A DNA stretch of 64,000 nucleotides, taken from assembly GCA_963832445.1 (NCBI GenBank), contig CAWHUM010000022.1:1-64000 (forward strand), read 5' to 3'. Both the position numbers and the translations under genes were made by a program. Within the stretch, counting starts at the first letter, position 1. Each line of letters starts with the position of its first letter. This document shows positions 8,311-17,607 of the stretch, piece after piece. Under the pieces are notes generated by a model. That model worked only from the letters and a program-made list of their open reading frames with translations. It was not told where the DNA came from and ran no database searches. This DNA comes from AWTP1-13 sp963832445. GTDB lineage: Bacteria; Pseudomonadota; Alphaproteobacteria; Rhizobiales; Hyphomicrobiaceae.

Positions 8311-9081
8311 TCAGTAGTTGCCGAGCGGCGCCGCCGCCGCCGCGTCCGGCCGCTTGGGCTGGCCGCGCAGGTTCTTCTTCAGGAACCTCGTGTCGTAGCC
8401 GTTGAACAGATGGCCGAGGAGCCCCCGGTTGAGGTCCGAAGTGCCGAACAGCCAGTCGGCGATGGGGAAGGTCAGGTTCATGTTGGTTTCCATCATCAAC
8501 CGCGCGTTGTGGTGCGCGGTGTGATGGCGGCGCAGGGTATTCACGAACGGGCAGTTGCGCACGAACCAGTTCTCGTCGACGTGGCAACAGAAGTGCATGA
8601 ACTCATAGATGAGGTACATGCCGGTGGTTGTGCACATGAAAAGCCAACCGACGTTCGCCGAGAATATGTGCCCGAGCAGCACGCCGCCGGGCAGCGACAT
8701 CAGGATGAACACCACAAGCGCATAGGGCGGGAACACCGTGACGCGCCAGTCCTTGTGGTCGCGGAAGCGCATCTCCTCGTCGGTGAAGAACTGGTGGTGG
8801 TTGAGCGTGTGGCGCTCGTACACCGCGCGCAGGCCCTTGATGTTCACCGGGCGGTGCATGACGAACTTGTGCACGAACCACTCGAACACGTTGGTGAACA
8901 GGAAGGTGATGGGAACGGTGAGCCACTCCAGCAGCGTCGGGTTCTGGATGTGCTGCAGGTAGATGTAGAACGCGGCGGCCCCCATGGCGTAGATGATGGC
9001 GATGTGCAGGTAGCCGTCGTAGAAGCCCATGATGCGCGAGCGGTACACGGCGCGATAGGCTTTCTGGCGTTCGGTGATCAT
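8311..9081 (-). CDS. fatty acid hydroxylase / sterol desaturase family protein
   Basis: A 256-residue membrane-bound di-iron oxygenase. The histidine clusters of the superfamily are visible in order: HKFVMH, HTLNHHQFF, HFCCH and HHTAHH, with hydrophobic helices around them. Such enzymes hydroxylate or desaturate lipids, sterols or carotenoids in the inner membrane using O2. The ATG at 9081-9079 is chosen because GGAAGGG lies about 10 nt upstream; an in-frame start 45 nt earlier lacks one. A TGATATATCA palindrome sits 67 nt upstream of the start. The lipid substrate cannot be read from sequence. Confidence 0.85.
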   Translation of the reverse strand: MITERQKAYRAVYRSRIMGFYDGYLHIAIIYAMGAAAFYIYLQHIQNPTLLEWLTVPITFLFTNVFEWFVHKFVMHRPVNIKGLRAVYERHTLNHHQFFTDEEMRFRDHKDWRVTVFPPYALVVFILMSLPGGVLLGHIFSANVGWLFMCTTTGMYLIYEFMHFCCHVDENWFVRNCPFVNTLRRHHTAHHNARLMMETNMNLTFPIADWLFGTSDLNRGLLGHLFNGYDTRFLKKNLRGQPKRPDAAAAAPLGNY

Positions 9082-9147
9082 GGTGCGTGGCCCTTCCGAC
9101 GATCTGCGGCACCCGGTAGCCGGCAATGGAACACGGCCGCTCGGCTC

Positions 9148-9157
9148 TGATATATCA
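9148..9157. promoter_or_regulatory. TGATATATCA palindrome, copy 1 (candidate operator)
   Basis: A perfect 10-bp palindrome in the 127-bp gap between the fatty acid hydroxylase start (9081) and the livF-type stop (9209). The same 10 bases recur upstream of the livK-type gene (13915) and of the DUF6166-like gene (14295). Three exact AT-rich copies in GC-rich DNA, each at a gene head within 5.2 kb, fit an operator better than chance. Confidence 0.55.
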
Positions 9158-9208
9158 CAGCTACACCGATGCGGCCGCGCAAGTCAACGCCAGCCGGTCG
9201 GGATGCGT

Positions 9209-9921
9209 TCAAAATGAGCCCTCCACAACGCGGGCAACCGCCGGGTCCTTGCGCACGTCCGCGGGCGGTCCGGCGTAGATGATCTCGCCGCGCTCGATGA
9301 CGTAGAGCCGGTCGGCGAACTCGGGAACGTGATGCAGGTTCGACTCGGCGATCAGCACGGCGTGGCCGAGCTGACGGATCGAGGCGATGCCGTCGACGAT
9401 CGACGGCACGATGGCGGGCGACAGACCCTTCCGTCGGCTCGTCCAGCAGCAGCAGCTTTGGATCGAGCTGCAAGCGCGCGGGCGATCGACACCATCTTGC
9501 GCTCGCCGCCCGAGAGCTGCTGGCCGCCGCGCGCGCGGTAGCGCTCGAGCCTCGGGAAGACGCGGTAGGCCAGCGCCTCGCGCTCCTCGGCGCGGAGCGC
9601 GCCGTCGGCCGCGTCCAGGTCGGCAGCAGGATGTTCTCGGCGACGGTGAGGTCGCCGAACACCTCGCTCTCCTCGGGCGCGAAGCCGACGCCCAGGCGCG
9701 CGATCTCGAAGGGCGCGAGCCCCGTGATGTCGCGCCCCTCGAGCGTGATCGAGCCGGATACCGCCTTGCGCGCGCCCATGATGGTGCGGAACGTGGTCGA
9801 CTTGCCGGCGCCGTTGCGGCCGACCAGGCAGACGAGCTCGCCGGCGCGCGACCTCCAGCGAGACCTTGCGCAGGATGTGGCTGCCGTCGATGTCGACGAC
9901 CAGGTCTTTGACGGCGAGCAT
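9209..9921 (-). pseudogene. LivF-type ABC transporter ATP-binding protein, frameshifted
   Basis: Second ATPase of a branched-chain-amino-acid-type (HAAT) importer. The reading starts at ATG 9921-9919 with MLAVKDLVVDIDGSHILRK and ends with VARVVEGSF at 9209, but the frame changes at least four times (near 9848, 9620, 9475 and 9428). The pieces carry the expected order: Walker A (NGAGKST), a Q-loop region (APEESEVFGDLTVAENIL), the signature LSGGERKMVSIARALA, Walker B (LLLLDEP) and the H-loop region (LIAESN). Every domain is present and well conserved, and the inspected shifts look like single extra bases. Sequencing error is therefore at least as likely as true decay. The ATG overlaps the TGA of the livG-type gene. 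Confidence 0.75.
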
Positions 9922-10691
9922 CAATGCGCCCCTGCGCTTGCCGACCACGGTCTCGATGATCACCGGGATCGGCGAAGAACGGCGTCGGGCGGCAGGTCGG
10001 CCAGCACCTGGCCCTCGGACAGCGCGATGATGCGGTGCGAGTAGGACGGCCACCAGGTCCATGTCGTGCTCGACCAGGATGATGGCCTTGACGCCGGCAG
10101 CCGTCGGCGGCGCCGATCAGCGTCTTCATCAGGCCGTGCTTCTCGGCGGTCGACACGCCCGACGTCGGCTCGTCGAGCAGGATCACCTGCGGCGCCAGCG
10201 CGAAGGCGGAGGCGACGTCGAGCAGCTTCTTCTCGCCCTGCGAGAGCATGCGCGACAGCTCTGCAAGGCGGTGCTCGAGGCCGAAGATGCCGGCGATCTC
10301 CTGCACGCGCGCGCGGATTGCGGCATCTTCCGCTGCTGAGGCCGAGAACAGCCGCCACTGCTTGCGCTGCTGGGAAACCACCGCGGCGGCGATGGTCTCG
10401 GCCACGGTCAGCTGCGGGAAAGATCTGAACGAGCTGGAAGGTGCGCGCCATGCCCCGCTCGGCCAGCGCCACGGGCCCGACGCCGGCGATGTTCTGGCCC
10501 TTGAAGTAGACCTCGCCGCTGGTCGGCAGCAACAGGCCGGTCAGCAGGTTGACCAGCGTGGTCTTGCCGGCGCCGTTCGGCCCCACGACCGAGACGAACT
10601 CGCCCTCGCCGACGGCAATCGAGACGTCGTCGAGCGCACGGAAGGCGCCGTAGTGCTTGGACAGACCCTTGGTCTCGATAAGAGCCGTCAC
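9921..10691 (-). pseudogene. LivG-type ABC transporter ATP-binding protein, frameshifted
   Basis: First ATPase of the HAAT importer. GTG start at 10691-10689 overlaps the livM-type stop (GTGA). The first part, MTALIETKGLSKHYGAFR with Walker A GPNGAGKTT, is in frame. The frame then changes near 10430, 10105 and 10050, and again around 9975 and 9960. Later pieces include LSQGEKKLLDVASAFALAP, Walker B ILLDEPTSGV and VEHDMDLV. Around 9970 the reading needs one base removed on each side of TTCGCCGATCCC, so single-base insertions explain it. The protein would be about 255 residues, normal for LivG. Confidence 0.75.
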
Positions 10692-11670
10692 GCCGGCGCC
10701 CCCCGCGTTTGCCGCCGCAGCGGGCCGACCAAGTCAGCCGCGATGCCCGCAAGGCCGCGCGGGAAGAAGATCACGACCGCCGCCAGGATGGCACCGAGCA
10801 CAAAGCGCCAGTACTGGGTGATCGACTGCAGCTGATCCTGCAGGAGCGTGAGCGCCAGCGCGCCGACGATGGGGCCCAGGAAGCTCGAGAAGCCGCCGAG
10901 CACCGTCATGAACACGAGATGGCCCGAGTGCGTCCAGTGCACCAGCTCGGGGTCGGCCAGACCGATGCGGAAGCCCAGAATGGCGCCGCCGATCGCGCCA
11001 TAGACGGCCGAGATGGCGAATGCCGCCAGCCGGAACTGGCGCACGCGCACGCCCAGGTACTCGGCCTTCTGCGCGTTGTCGCGCAGCGACGCGCAGGTGC
11101 AATCCGAACGGGCGAGTGCACGATGCGCCACATGAGGAGCGCCGCGATCACCAGCAGCGCCAGGCAGTAGTAGTAGAAGGGCCCGGCCAGGAGCTCGATC
11201 TTGTTGTAGGCGGCAAACTCGAGCCCGAGGATGCGCATGCGCGGCACGCGCATGCCGCTGTCGCCGCCGGTCAGGTGGTAGAACTTGAACAGCACGGAGT
11301 GCGCCAGCATGCCGAAGGCCAGCGTGAGCATGCCGAAGAAGATGCCGGTGTAGCGCACGCACAGGAAGCCGATCGGCAGCGCGACGACGAGGCCGCGAGC
11401 GCGACGCCGACAAGCACGACCTCGAACTGCCTGACGCCCAGCACGCCGGCGATCACCGCGGCACCATAGGCGCCGAGCCCGAGGAACATGGCGTGGCCGA
11501 ACGACAGCAGGCCGGCGTAGCCGAACAGCAGATTGAAGCCCGAGCAGCGCGATGGCATAGCCGAAGAACGGCACGAGCAGGTTGGCGTAGAACGGCGGCG
11601 CCAGGACCGGCACCAGGCCGAGCGCAACGACACCGGCGACGCGAGGAGGAGCGCCGGACGCGCGCATCAT
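10688..11670 (-). pseudogene. LivM-type ABC transporter permease, frameshifted
   Basis: Inner-membrane permease of the HAAT importer. ATG at 11670-11668 overlaps the livH-type TGA. Three frame changes are seen, near 11545, 11400 and 11100. The pieces read through a full LivM: LVPFFGYAIALLG, then LLFGYAGLLSFGHAMFLG (the conserved LivM segment), then FGMLTLAFGMLAHSVLFKF, then LRDNAQKAEYLGVRV and LGGFSSFLGPIVGA. It ends at 10688, overlapping the next gene. Total length would be about 326 residues. Same quality problem as its neighbours. Confidence 0.75.
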
Positions 11671-12557
11671 GTCGCGGGCTTTCCGAACAGGCCCGACGGC
11701 CGAAGCAGCAGGACGCCGATGACGATCAGGTAGATGGCCAGGATCTCGAACTCCGGATAGACGACGAGCGAGCACCGCGCGAATCGAGCCCGACGAGCAG
11801 CGCGCCCGACCAGCGCGCCGGTCATGGAGCCGAGCCCGCCGATCACGACCACGGCAAACGCCTCGATCACGAACTCGATCGCCATGTCGAGCGAGGCGGC
11901 CGAGGTGGGCACCACCAGCGCACCGCCGATGGTGCCGAGCAGCGTGCCGAGCGTGAACACCACGGCGTAGACGCTGCGCACGTTCACGCCCAGCGCCTCC
12001 GCCATGGTGCGGTTCTCGGCGGTGGCGCGCAGCAGGCGGCCGTAGTTGGTGCGCTCGCAGGAACAGGCCGATCAGCACCGCCGCTGCCGATCGCCGCGCC
12101 GATCACCAGGAGGTTGTAGACCGGCACGATGAAATCGCCCGCGACGATCTTGCCGTAGACCAGGTGCACGTTGTCGAGCGACTGCGGATTGGCGCCCCAG
12201 ACGAAGCGGAAGACGCTCCTGGAACATCAGCACCAGCGCGAAGGTGAGCAGCAGCTGGAAGCTCTCGTCGCGGTCGTAGACGGTGCGCAGCAGCCGCTCG
12301 ATCGGCGGGCCGACCGCACGCCATCACGAGCCCGGCCGACGATCAGCATCGGCAGCAGCAGCACAGGCGGCAGGCCCGCGCCTCAGCGCCAGGTTGACGA
12401 GCGTGATGCCGAAATAGGCGCCCAGCGCATAGAACGAGCCGCAGGCCAGGTTGACGATCTTCTGCACGCCGAACACGAGCTGCAGCCCGGCAGCCACCAG
12501 AAACAGCACGGCGGCATGGAAGATGCCGCCGAGCAGGATGTTGCCGATCGTCGACAT
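11667..12557 (-). pseudogene. LivH-type ABC transporter permease, frameshifted
   Basis: Second inner-membrane permease of the HAAT importer. It starts MSTIGNILLGGIFHAAVLFL at 12557 and ends RPSGLFGKPAT at 11667, about 296 codons, with at least five frame changes. Intact stretches include LQLVFGVQKIVNLACGSFYA, KIVAGDFIVPVYNLLVIGAA and GLGSMTGALVG, the last being the LivH EAA-like loop. At two inspected points (GGGCCTGCCG near 12380 and GCGGCGGTGCTG near 12085) dropping one base restores the frame. Confidence 0.75.
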
Positions 12558-12575
12558 CGGGGCCGGCCGGACCCC

Positions 12576-13864
12576 TTAGATCTTGAACTGCGCCGTCTTC
12601 AGCCACTCCCAGAAGTTGGCGCCGGCCGGCTTCTGCAGGTCGGTCGAGTACATGGTCTCGATACGTGCTGGATCGAGGGTGACGAAGTCGTACTTGTTGT
12701 TGTGAGTGGAGAAGCCCTGCACGAAGGTCTGGTCGGCGATGTGGTCCTTGCGCCAGGAGCCCTTGCCGCCGAGGCTCTCGACCGATAGCCCGTCCATGGC
12801 GGCGATGACGTCGTCGGCGCTCGGCCATTGCCCACCCTTGGCGCTTGGCGGCCTTCTCCACGGCGGCCTTGTAGGAGGCGATGGCGAAGTAGGCGCGGTC
12901 GGCCTCCCAGTTCGGATAGTCCTTCTGCTTGTCGTGCGAACCAGGCGACGAACTCCTTCGCCATCGGCGTTGCCTCGGGGATTGTCGAAGTAGAGCGTGT
13001 TGTGCCCGAAGATCATGCCCTCGGGCGTGAAGTCCTTCTTCATGAGCGTGTGCTGCCAGCCGGCGGCCGGGAACACGAGCTTGGTGCCCTTGGTGAGCTC
13101 GGCGGCGTACGCCTGGCTTCATGAACACGGGCAGGTCGGCGAACAGCAGCGACGAGAAGATCAGGTCCGGCTCTGGCCGCCCGAAGCGCGGCGACGTGGC
13201 TGGTCAGCTCCATGGTGCCGACCTTCGGCCACTGCTCGGTGACGACCTCGTGCTCGATGTTGAAGCGCCGCAGCAGGGCGATGAACGCGGCCATGTTGTT
13301 GCGGCCGTAGGAGTAGTCCGGATTGATGCCGGCGATCCGCTTGAACTGCCCTTCCAGTGCTTGATGGCGAGCAGTGAGGACATCACCGCTTCGCATTCGT
13401 TGTCGGTGCAGCGGAACAGGTACTTCGGGTTCGGCAGCTTCTCCTCGACGCCGTCCTGGGTGGTGCCGTCCCAGAAGATGGTGAGCGCGCGCGCCTCCTC
13501 CACCACCGGGCCGAGCGCGAGGCCGACGCCGGTGGAGACGATGCCCAGAACGCAATCGACTTTCTCCTGCTGCACGAGCTTCTGGAAGCGCTCGATGGTG
13601 TCCTTGGGGCTCGTTTCCTCCTCGACCACCAGCTCGACTCTTGCGCCCGGCAATCCCGCCGCCCGCGTTGAACCTTTCCACCGCCCATTCGGTGGCGCGC
13701 AACCCGCTGATGCCGGCGCTTGCGGCGATGCCGGTGCGCGGCGCCAGAATGCCGAGCTTCAGTGGGCGCGCCTGGGCGATGGCTGGAGCGAACACGCCAG
13801 GAGACGCCGCAGCGGCGCCCGTGGCAGCGATGGATTTGAGGATCGTGCGGCGTGAGAGCGTCAT
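12576..13864 (-). pseudogene. LivK-type ABC substrate-binding protein with Tat signal, frameshifted
   Basis: Periplasmic binding protein of the HAAT importer (type I periplasmic-binding fold). ATG at 13864-13862 follows GGGAGG. The N-terminus carries a twin-arginine signal (LSRRTILKSIAATGAAAA) with cleavage after AQA. About 428 codons end in EWLKTAQFKI at 12576. At least six frame changes are needed (near 13645, 13350, 13190, 13115, 12965 and 12840). Conserved segments are LGILAPRTGIAASAG, VDCVLGIVSTGVGLALGPV, INPDYSYGRNNMAAF and MIFGHNTLYFDNP. Near 13350, removing one G from AAGGGCAG joins HWKG to QFKRIAG. The ligand is unknown; this family binds amino acids, amides, urea and aromatic acids. 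Confidence 0.75.
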
Positions 13865-13914
13865 AGGCGAATGCCTCCCGTAGGTTGCAGCCGTCTCAGC
13901 GGCCGTTCCAGGCA

Positions 13915-13924
13915 TGATATATCA
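13915..13924. promoter_or_regulatory. TGATATATCA palindrome, copy 2 (candidate operator of the ABC operon)
   Basis: An exact copy of the 10-bp palindrome, 51 nt upstream of the livK-type ATG at 13864. That is a usual distance for a repressor site over a promoter. The gap between this gene and the DUF6166-like gene (stop 13965) is only 100 nt. Confidence 0.6.
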
Positions 13925-13964
13925 GAGGCATGTCAGATGTCATCCGGGGCGGCGAGCACGCTGT

Positions 13965-14264
13965 TCACCGCCCTTCGATGGCCGCGATCGCCTTGTCGAT
14001 CTCGGCCCCCGTCAGCACCCAATCATTGTCGAGATTGGCGACAACATCGCGCATGAAGGCCTCGGAGAGCGCGATCGCCCGGTCGTTGTCGCGCAGGTGC
14101 TCGACCAGGATGGCGAGCGCCAGCTGCCTGGGGCTGTCCCCCTCGTAGGTCCACTCAAATCCCCAAGTGGTGAAGCGCTTGACGCCATAGTGCTCGTCGA
14201 GGCGTTTCCCGTCCACGGTCACTACGAGGCCGTCGATGGTGCGCCTGCCTTCGAATGTGCTCAC
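13965..14264 (-). CDS. small DUF6166-like protein
   Basis: A 99-residue protein that begins at GTG 14264-14262, with AGGAGG 4-5 nt upstream. It reads MSTFEGRRTIDGLVV, then TTWGFEWTYEGDSPRQLALA, which resembles the DUF6166 family pattern of F-x-W-G-Y-x-G-S-x-P-x-Q-L-A-L-A-I-L. The rest is helical and acidic. No catalytic motif is evident. It precedes the ABC operon on the same strand and shares the TGATATATCA site type, so it may be coregulated with that operon. Confidence 0.65.
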   Translation of the reverse strand: MSTFEGRRTIDGLVVTVDGKRLDEHYGVKRFTTWGFEWTYEGDSPRQLALAILVEHLRDNDRAIALSEAFMRDVVANLDNDWVLTGAEIDKAIAAIEGR

Positions 14265-14642
14265 GCGACCTCCTCATAATCACCAGCGCACGTCTGATAT
14301 ATCATCATCCGCCATCTTGGCGTGCATTCTTCCGACACAATCCATCTAGGTCGGGAATCCACTGCATGTCGCCTCACGGCCACGAAGCAGACATTGCGCG
14401 AGACGAAACCGGGACGTCTGCTCTTGACCCCGGGTGTGTGAAACGACCGGCGTGGTTATGATTCCCCTGATGATTCTGCGGGGGTGATCATGAAGGGGTT
14501 GTCGAGGGGGTAGATCGGGGACAGTCGCAAGACGATCGCCGACTTCCGCAAGGACAACGGCGATGCGCTGCGCCGCCTGTGTGTGCGCAGCATCGGTCCT
14601 GCCGCCACCCCCGCAGGCGCGCAGCGCCGTCCGGGCACAGCC
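14265..14642 (+). mobile_element. gap holding a short IS1182-type transposase remnant
   Basis: This 378-bp stretch between the DUF6166-like gene and fdsA contains no intact gene. At 14523-14591 the plus strand reads SRKTIADFRKDNGDALRRLC, which matches the conserved KTIADFRKDNG box of IS1182-family transposases. The surrounding frame has stops (for example TAG at 14511), and nothing else of the element can be recognised. It is a decayed fragment, probably a scar of an old insertion next to the formate dehydrogenase genes. Confidence 0.55.
14295..14304. promoter_or_regulatory. TGATATATCA palindrome, copy 3 (candidate operator)
   Basis: Third exact copy, 31 nt upstream of the GTG start of the DUF6166-like gene at 14264. 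The flanks differ from those of copies 1 and 2, so what is shared is the palindrome itself and not a longer repeat. Confidence 0.55.
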
Positions 14643-17420
14643 TCATTCCGCGGCGGCCAGCACCTCCGCCCGCTCTACCTTGGCCGCGCAGAACTTGAAC
14701 TCCGGGATCTTGCCCATCGGGTCGAGCTGCGGGTTGGTGAGCAGGTTGGCGGCGGCCTCCGCGAAGCAGAACGGGATGAACACCATGCCCTCCGCCACGT
14801 CGCGGTCGGCGCGGGCTTTCAAGGTCACCTCGCCGCGCCGCGTCGACACACGGATGAAGCCGCCAGGCGGCACGCCGAGCTTGTCCATCTCGCGCGGGTT
14901 CAACCCCGCAATGGCCTCCGGCTCCAGCGTGTCGAGGTTGGAGGCGCGGCGCGTCATGGAGCCGGTGTGCCAGTGCTCCAGCAGCCGCCCGGTGGTCAGC
15001 ACCATCGGATAGGTCTCGTCTGGCAGCTCGTCGGGCGGCAGCAGGTCGGCCGGCACGATCTTGGCGCGACCCGACTTGGTCGGGAACGATTGCGCGAAGA
15101 TGATCTCGTTGCCGGGCTTGTCGGGCGCATCGCAGGGATAGGTGACGGCGTCTTCCCGCACCAGTCGCTCCCAGGTGATGTTGGCGAGCGAGGGCATCAC
15201 GTGCGCCATCTCCGTGAACACCTCCGACACGTCCTTGTAGTTCCATTTCAGCCCGATGCCCTGCGCCAGCGACTGGATCAGCGCCCAGTCCTGGCGCGCC
15301 TCGCCCGGCGGATCGATCACGGGGCGCGCGATCTGCACCTGGCGATTGGTATTGGTGAAAGTGCCCCACTTCTCCGCATGCGCCGAGGCCGGCAGCACCA
15401 CATCGGCGTGCCAGGCCGTCTCGGTGAGGAAGATGTCCTGCACGACGAGGTGCTCGAGCTTGGCCAGCGCCTCGCGTGCGTGTTGCACGTCGGGGTCCGA
15501 CATGGCCGGGTTCTCACCCATCACGTACATGCCCTTGATCACGCCGTCCTTGATGGCGTGCATGATCTCGACCACCGTGAGCCCCCGCTTGGGCGGCAGC
15601 GTCGTGCCCCAGAAATCGTCGTACATGCCGCGGATGGCGGGATCCTCGACCGACTTGTAGTCCGGAAAGAACATCGGGATCAGGCCGGCGTCGGAGGCGC
15701 CCTGCACGTTGTTCTGGCCGCGCAGGGGATGCAGGCCGGTGCCGGGGCGGCCGACTTGCCCCGTCGCGAGCGCCAGCGCGATCAGGCAGCGCGCGTTATC
15801 GGTGCCGTGCGTGTGCTGGGAGATGCCCATGCCCCAGAAGATGATGGAGCGCTCCGAGCGGGCGTATAGCCGCGCCACCTCGCGAATGGTGGCCGCGGGA
15901 ATGCCGCACACTGGCTCCATTGCCTCCGGCGTGAAGTCCTTGACCTTGGCCTTCAGTGCCTCGAAGCCCTCGGTGTGGGCCTGCACGTACTGGATGTCGA
16001 CCATGCCCTCTTCGACGATGGTGCAAAGCATGGCGTTGAGCAGGGCAACGTCGCGCCCCGGCTTGAACTGCAGGATGTGGCTGGCGTAGCGGGCAAGGCC
16101 CTGGGCGTGCCCGCGCGGGTCCATGACGACCAGTTTGGCACCGCGCGCTGCCGCGTTCTTGAGGAAGGTGGCGGCGACGGGATGGTTCTCGGTCGGCCGC
16201 GCGCCGATGACGATGATGCAGTCGGCGTCCTTGGCGGCGGTGAACGGCGCGGTGACTGCCCCGGAGTTGATCCCTTCCATCAGCGCGGCCACCGACGAGG
16301 CGTGGCACAGCCGCGTGCAGTGGTCGACGTTGTTGGTGCCGAAACCCTGCCGGATCAGCTTCTGGAACAGATAGGCCTCCTCGTTGGAGCCCTTGGCCGA
16401 GCCGAACCCGGCGATGGCCTTGCCGCCATCACGAGTATGAATGGTCTTGAGGCTGGTTGCCGCCTTGGCCAGCGCCTCCTCCCAGGTCGCCTCGCGGAAG
16501 TACTTGTCCACCTCCTCGCGCCGGATCTGCATGTTGGCGTCCTTGGCGACGCCGTCACGGCGGATCAACGGTTTGGTCAGCCGGTCCGGATGATGGATGT
16601 AGTCGAAGCCGAAGCGACCCTTGACGCACAGGCGGTTGTTGTTGGCCGGCCCATCGCGGCCGTCGACGTAGAGGATCTTGTTGTCCTTGACGTGCACCTT
16701 GGTCTGGCAGCCCACCCCACAGTACGGGCATAGCGTGTCGACCGACTTCGTCTCGTAGTTCACCCGCTTGCCGGCTTGGTCGAGCAGGTTCTTCTCCATC
16801 AGCGCGCCGGTGGGACACACCTGCACGCATTCGCCGCAGGCAACACAGGTGGAATTGCCCATGCCCAAATCGAAGTCGAATACCACCTTGGAGCCATGGC
16901 CCCGGTAGGCCATGCCGATCACGTCGTTGGCCTGCACCTCGCGGCAGGCGCGTACGCACAGCCCGCAGTTGATGCAGGCGTCCAGGTTCACGGCGATGGC
17001 CGAATGCGTGCTATCGGCGGCGGGACGATGATCGCGCGGAAAGCGGCTCGTCGGCGTGACGCCCATGGCGTCCACCCAGTTCCAGAAGGCGGACTTGGGA
17101 TCGTGGCTCGTCTCGCGCACCGGCTGGTCCGCCATCAGCAGCTCGAACACCATTTCGCGCGACTTCTTCGCCCGCTCGCTCGCGCTTTTTACCTTCATGC
17201 CGGGTGCAGCTTTGCGCTGGCACGAGGCGGCGAGCACACGCTCGCCTTCCACCTCCACCATGCAGGCACGGCAGTTGCCATCGGCGCGATAGCCGGGTGC
17301 CGGATGCCAGCACAGGTGCGGGATCTTGGTGCCCGCCCGCTGCGCCACCTGCCAGATGGTCTCGCCCGGCTCGGCCTCGACCTGCTTGCCATCCAGCTCG
17401 AATGTGATCTTGTCCGTCAT
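14643..17420 (-). CDS. fdsA: NAD-dependent formate dehydrogenase, alpha subunit (molybdo/tungsten-bis-PGD)
   Basis: A 925-residue cytoplasmic catalytic subunit that oxidises formate to CO2. Visible in order: a ferredoxin-like 2Fe-2S domain with C37, C50, C53 and C67; a His/Cys cluster region; two 4Fe-4S motifs (CINCGLCVRAC near 149 and CVACGECVQVCPTGAL near 192); the 4Fe-4S motif CPYCGVGC (231-238) with a fourth Cys at 265; then the molybdopterin domains. The expected active-site pair is C372-H373 in HCTRLCHA. The length fits FdsA of Rhodobacter and Cupriavidus type. It lies downstream of the fused FdsG-FdsB gene and a cupin gene on the same strand. fdsC/fdhD and fdsD are not in the window. 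Confidence 0.95.
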   Translation of the reverse strand: MTDKITFELDGKQVEAEPGETIWQVAQRAGTKIPHLCWHPAPGYRADGNCRACMVEVEGERVLAASCQRKAAPGMKVKSASERAKKSREMVFELLMADQPVRETSHDPKSAFWNWVDAMGVTPTSRFPRDHRPAADSTHSAIAVNLDACINCGLCVRACREVQANDVIGMAYRGHGSKVVFDFDLGMGNSTCVACGECVQVCPTGALMEKNLLDQAGKRVNYETKSVDTLCPYCGVGCQTKVHVKDNKILYVDGRDGPANNNRLCVKGRFGFDYIHHPDRLTKPLIRRDGVAKDANMQIRREEVDKYFREATWEEALAKAATSLKTIHTRDGGKAIAGFGSAKGSNEEAYLFQKLIRQGFGTNNVDHCTRLCHASSVAALMEGINSGAVTAPFTAAKDADCIIVIGARPTENHPVAATFLKNAAARGAKLVVMDPRGHAQGLARYASHILQFKPGRDVALLNAMLCTIVEEGMVDIQYVQAHTEGFEALKAKVKDFTPEAMEPVCGIPAATIREVARLYARSERSIIFWGMGISQHTHGTDNARCLIALALATGQVGRPGTGLHPLRGQNNVQGASDAGLIPMFFPDYKSVEDPAIRGMYDDFWGTTLPPKRGLTVVEIMHAIKDGVIKGMYVMGENPAMSDPDVQHAREALAKLEHLVVQDIFLTETAWHADVVLPASAHAEKWGTFTNTNRQVQIARPVIDPPGEARQDWALIQSLAQGIGLKWNYKDVSEVFTEMAHVMPSLANITWERLVREDAVTYPCDAPDKPGNEIIFAQSFPTKSGRAKIVPADLLPPDELPDETYPMVLTTGRLLEHWHTGSMTRRASNLDTLEPEAIAGLNPREMDKLGVPPGGFIRVSTRRGEVTLKARADRDVAEGMVFIPFCFAEAAANLLTNPQLDPMGKIPEFKFCAAKVERAEVLAAAE

Positions 17421-17452
17421 TGTTGGTCTCGCAGGGGTTCCACACGCGCGAA

Positions 17453-17478
17453 CGTCATCCCCGCGCAGGCGGGGACCC
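17453..17478 (+). repeat. REP-like palindrome GTCATCCCCGCG...
   Basis: A short palindromic unit that begins GTCATCCCCGCGCAGGCGGG and ends ACCCA, of the GTCATTCCCGCG-AAGC-GGGAATCCA kind found between genes in many proteobacteria. A second, inverted copy lies at 17581-17606, so the pair brackets the gap between the cupin gene and fdsA. It could fold as an RNA hairpin in this polycistronic transcript. Confidence 0.75.
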
Positions 17479-17580
17479 AGTGCACGGTGCGGCAGAGGTG
17501 CCGATGAGATTTGTTGTTCATTCCTCTGCCTGGGGCGTTTTCCATTTTACTGAAGCCTGCACCTTCTCGACTCGGTGGCA

Positions 17581-17606
17581 TGGATTCCCGCCTTCGCGGG
17601 AATGAC
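17581..17606 (-). repeat. REP-like palindrome, inverted copy
   Basis: This is the reverse-orientation partner of the unit at 17453. It reads TGGATTCCCGCCTTCGCGGG followed by AATGAC on the plus strand and abuts the cupin stop at 17608. A partial third copy (CCTGCCTTCGCGGGGATGAC) is found at 29490-29509, upstream of fhs. Confidence 0.75.
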
Positions 17607-17607
17607 G

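Noticed and set aside
8299..9150. Long plus-strand frame antisense to the fatty acid hydroxylase
   Set aside because: It is a GC-rich shadow with His/Glu/Val-heavy composition; the minus strand carries the histidine clusters of a real enzyme.
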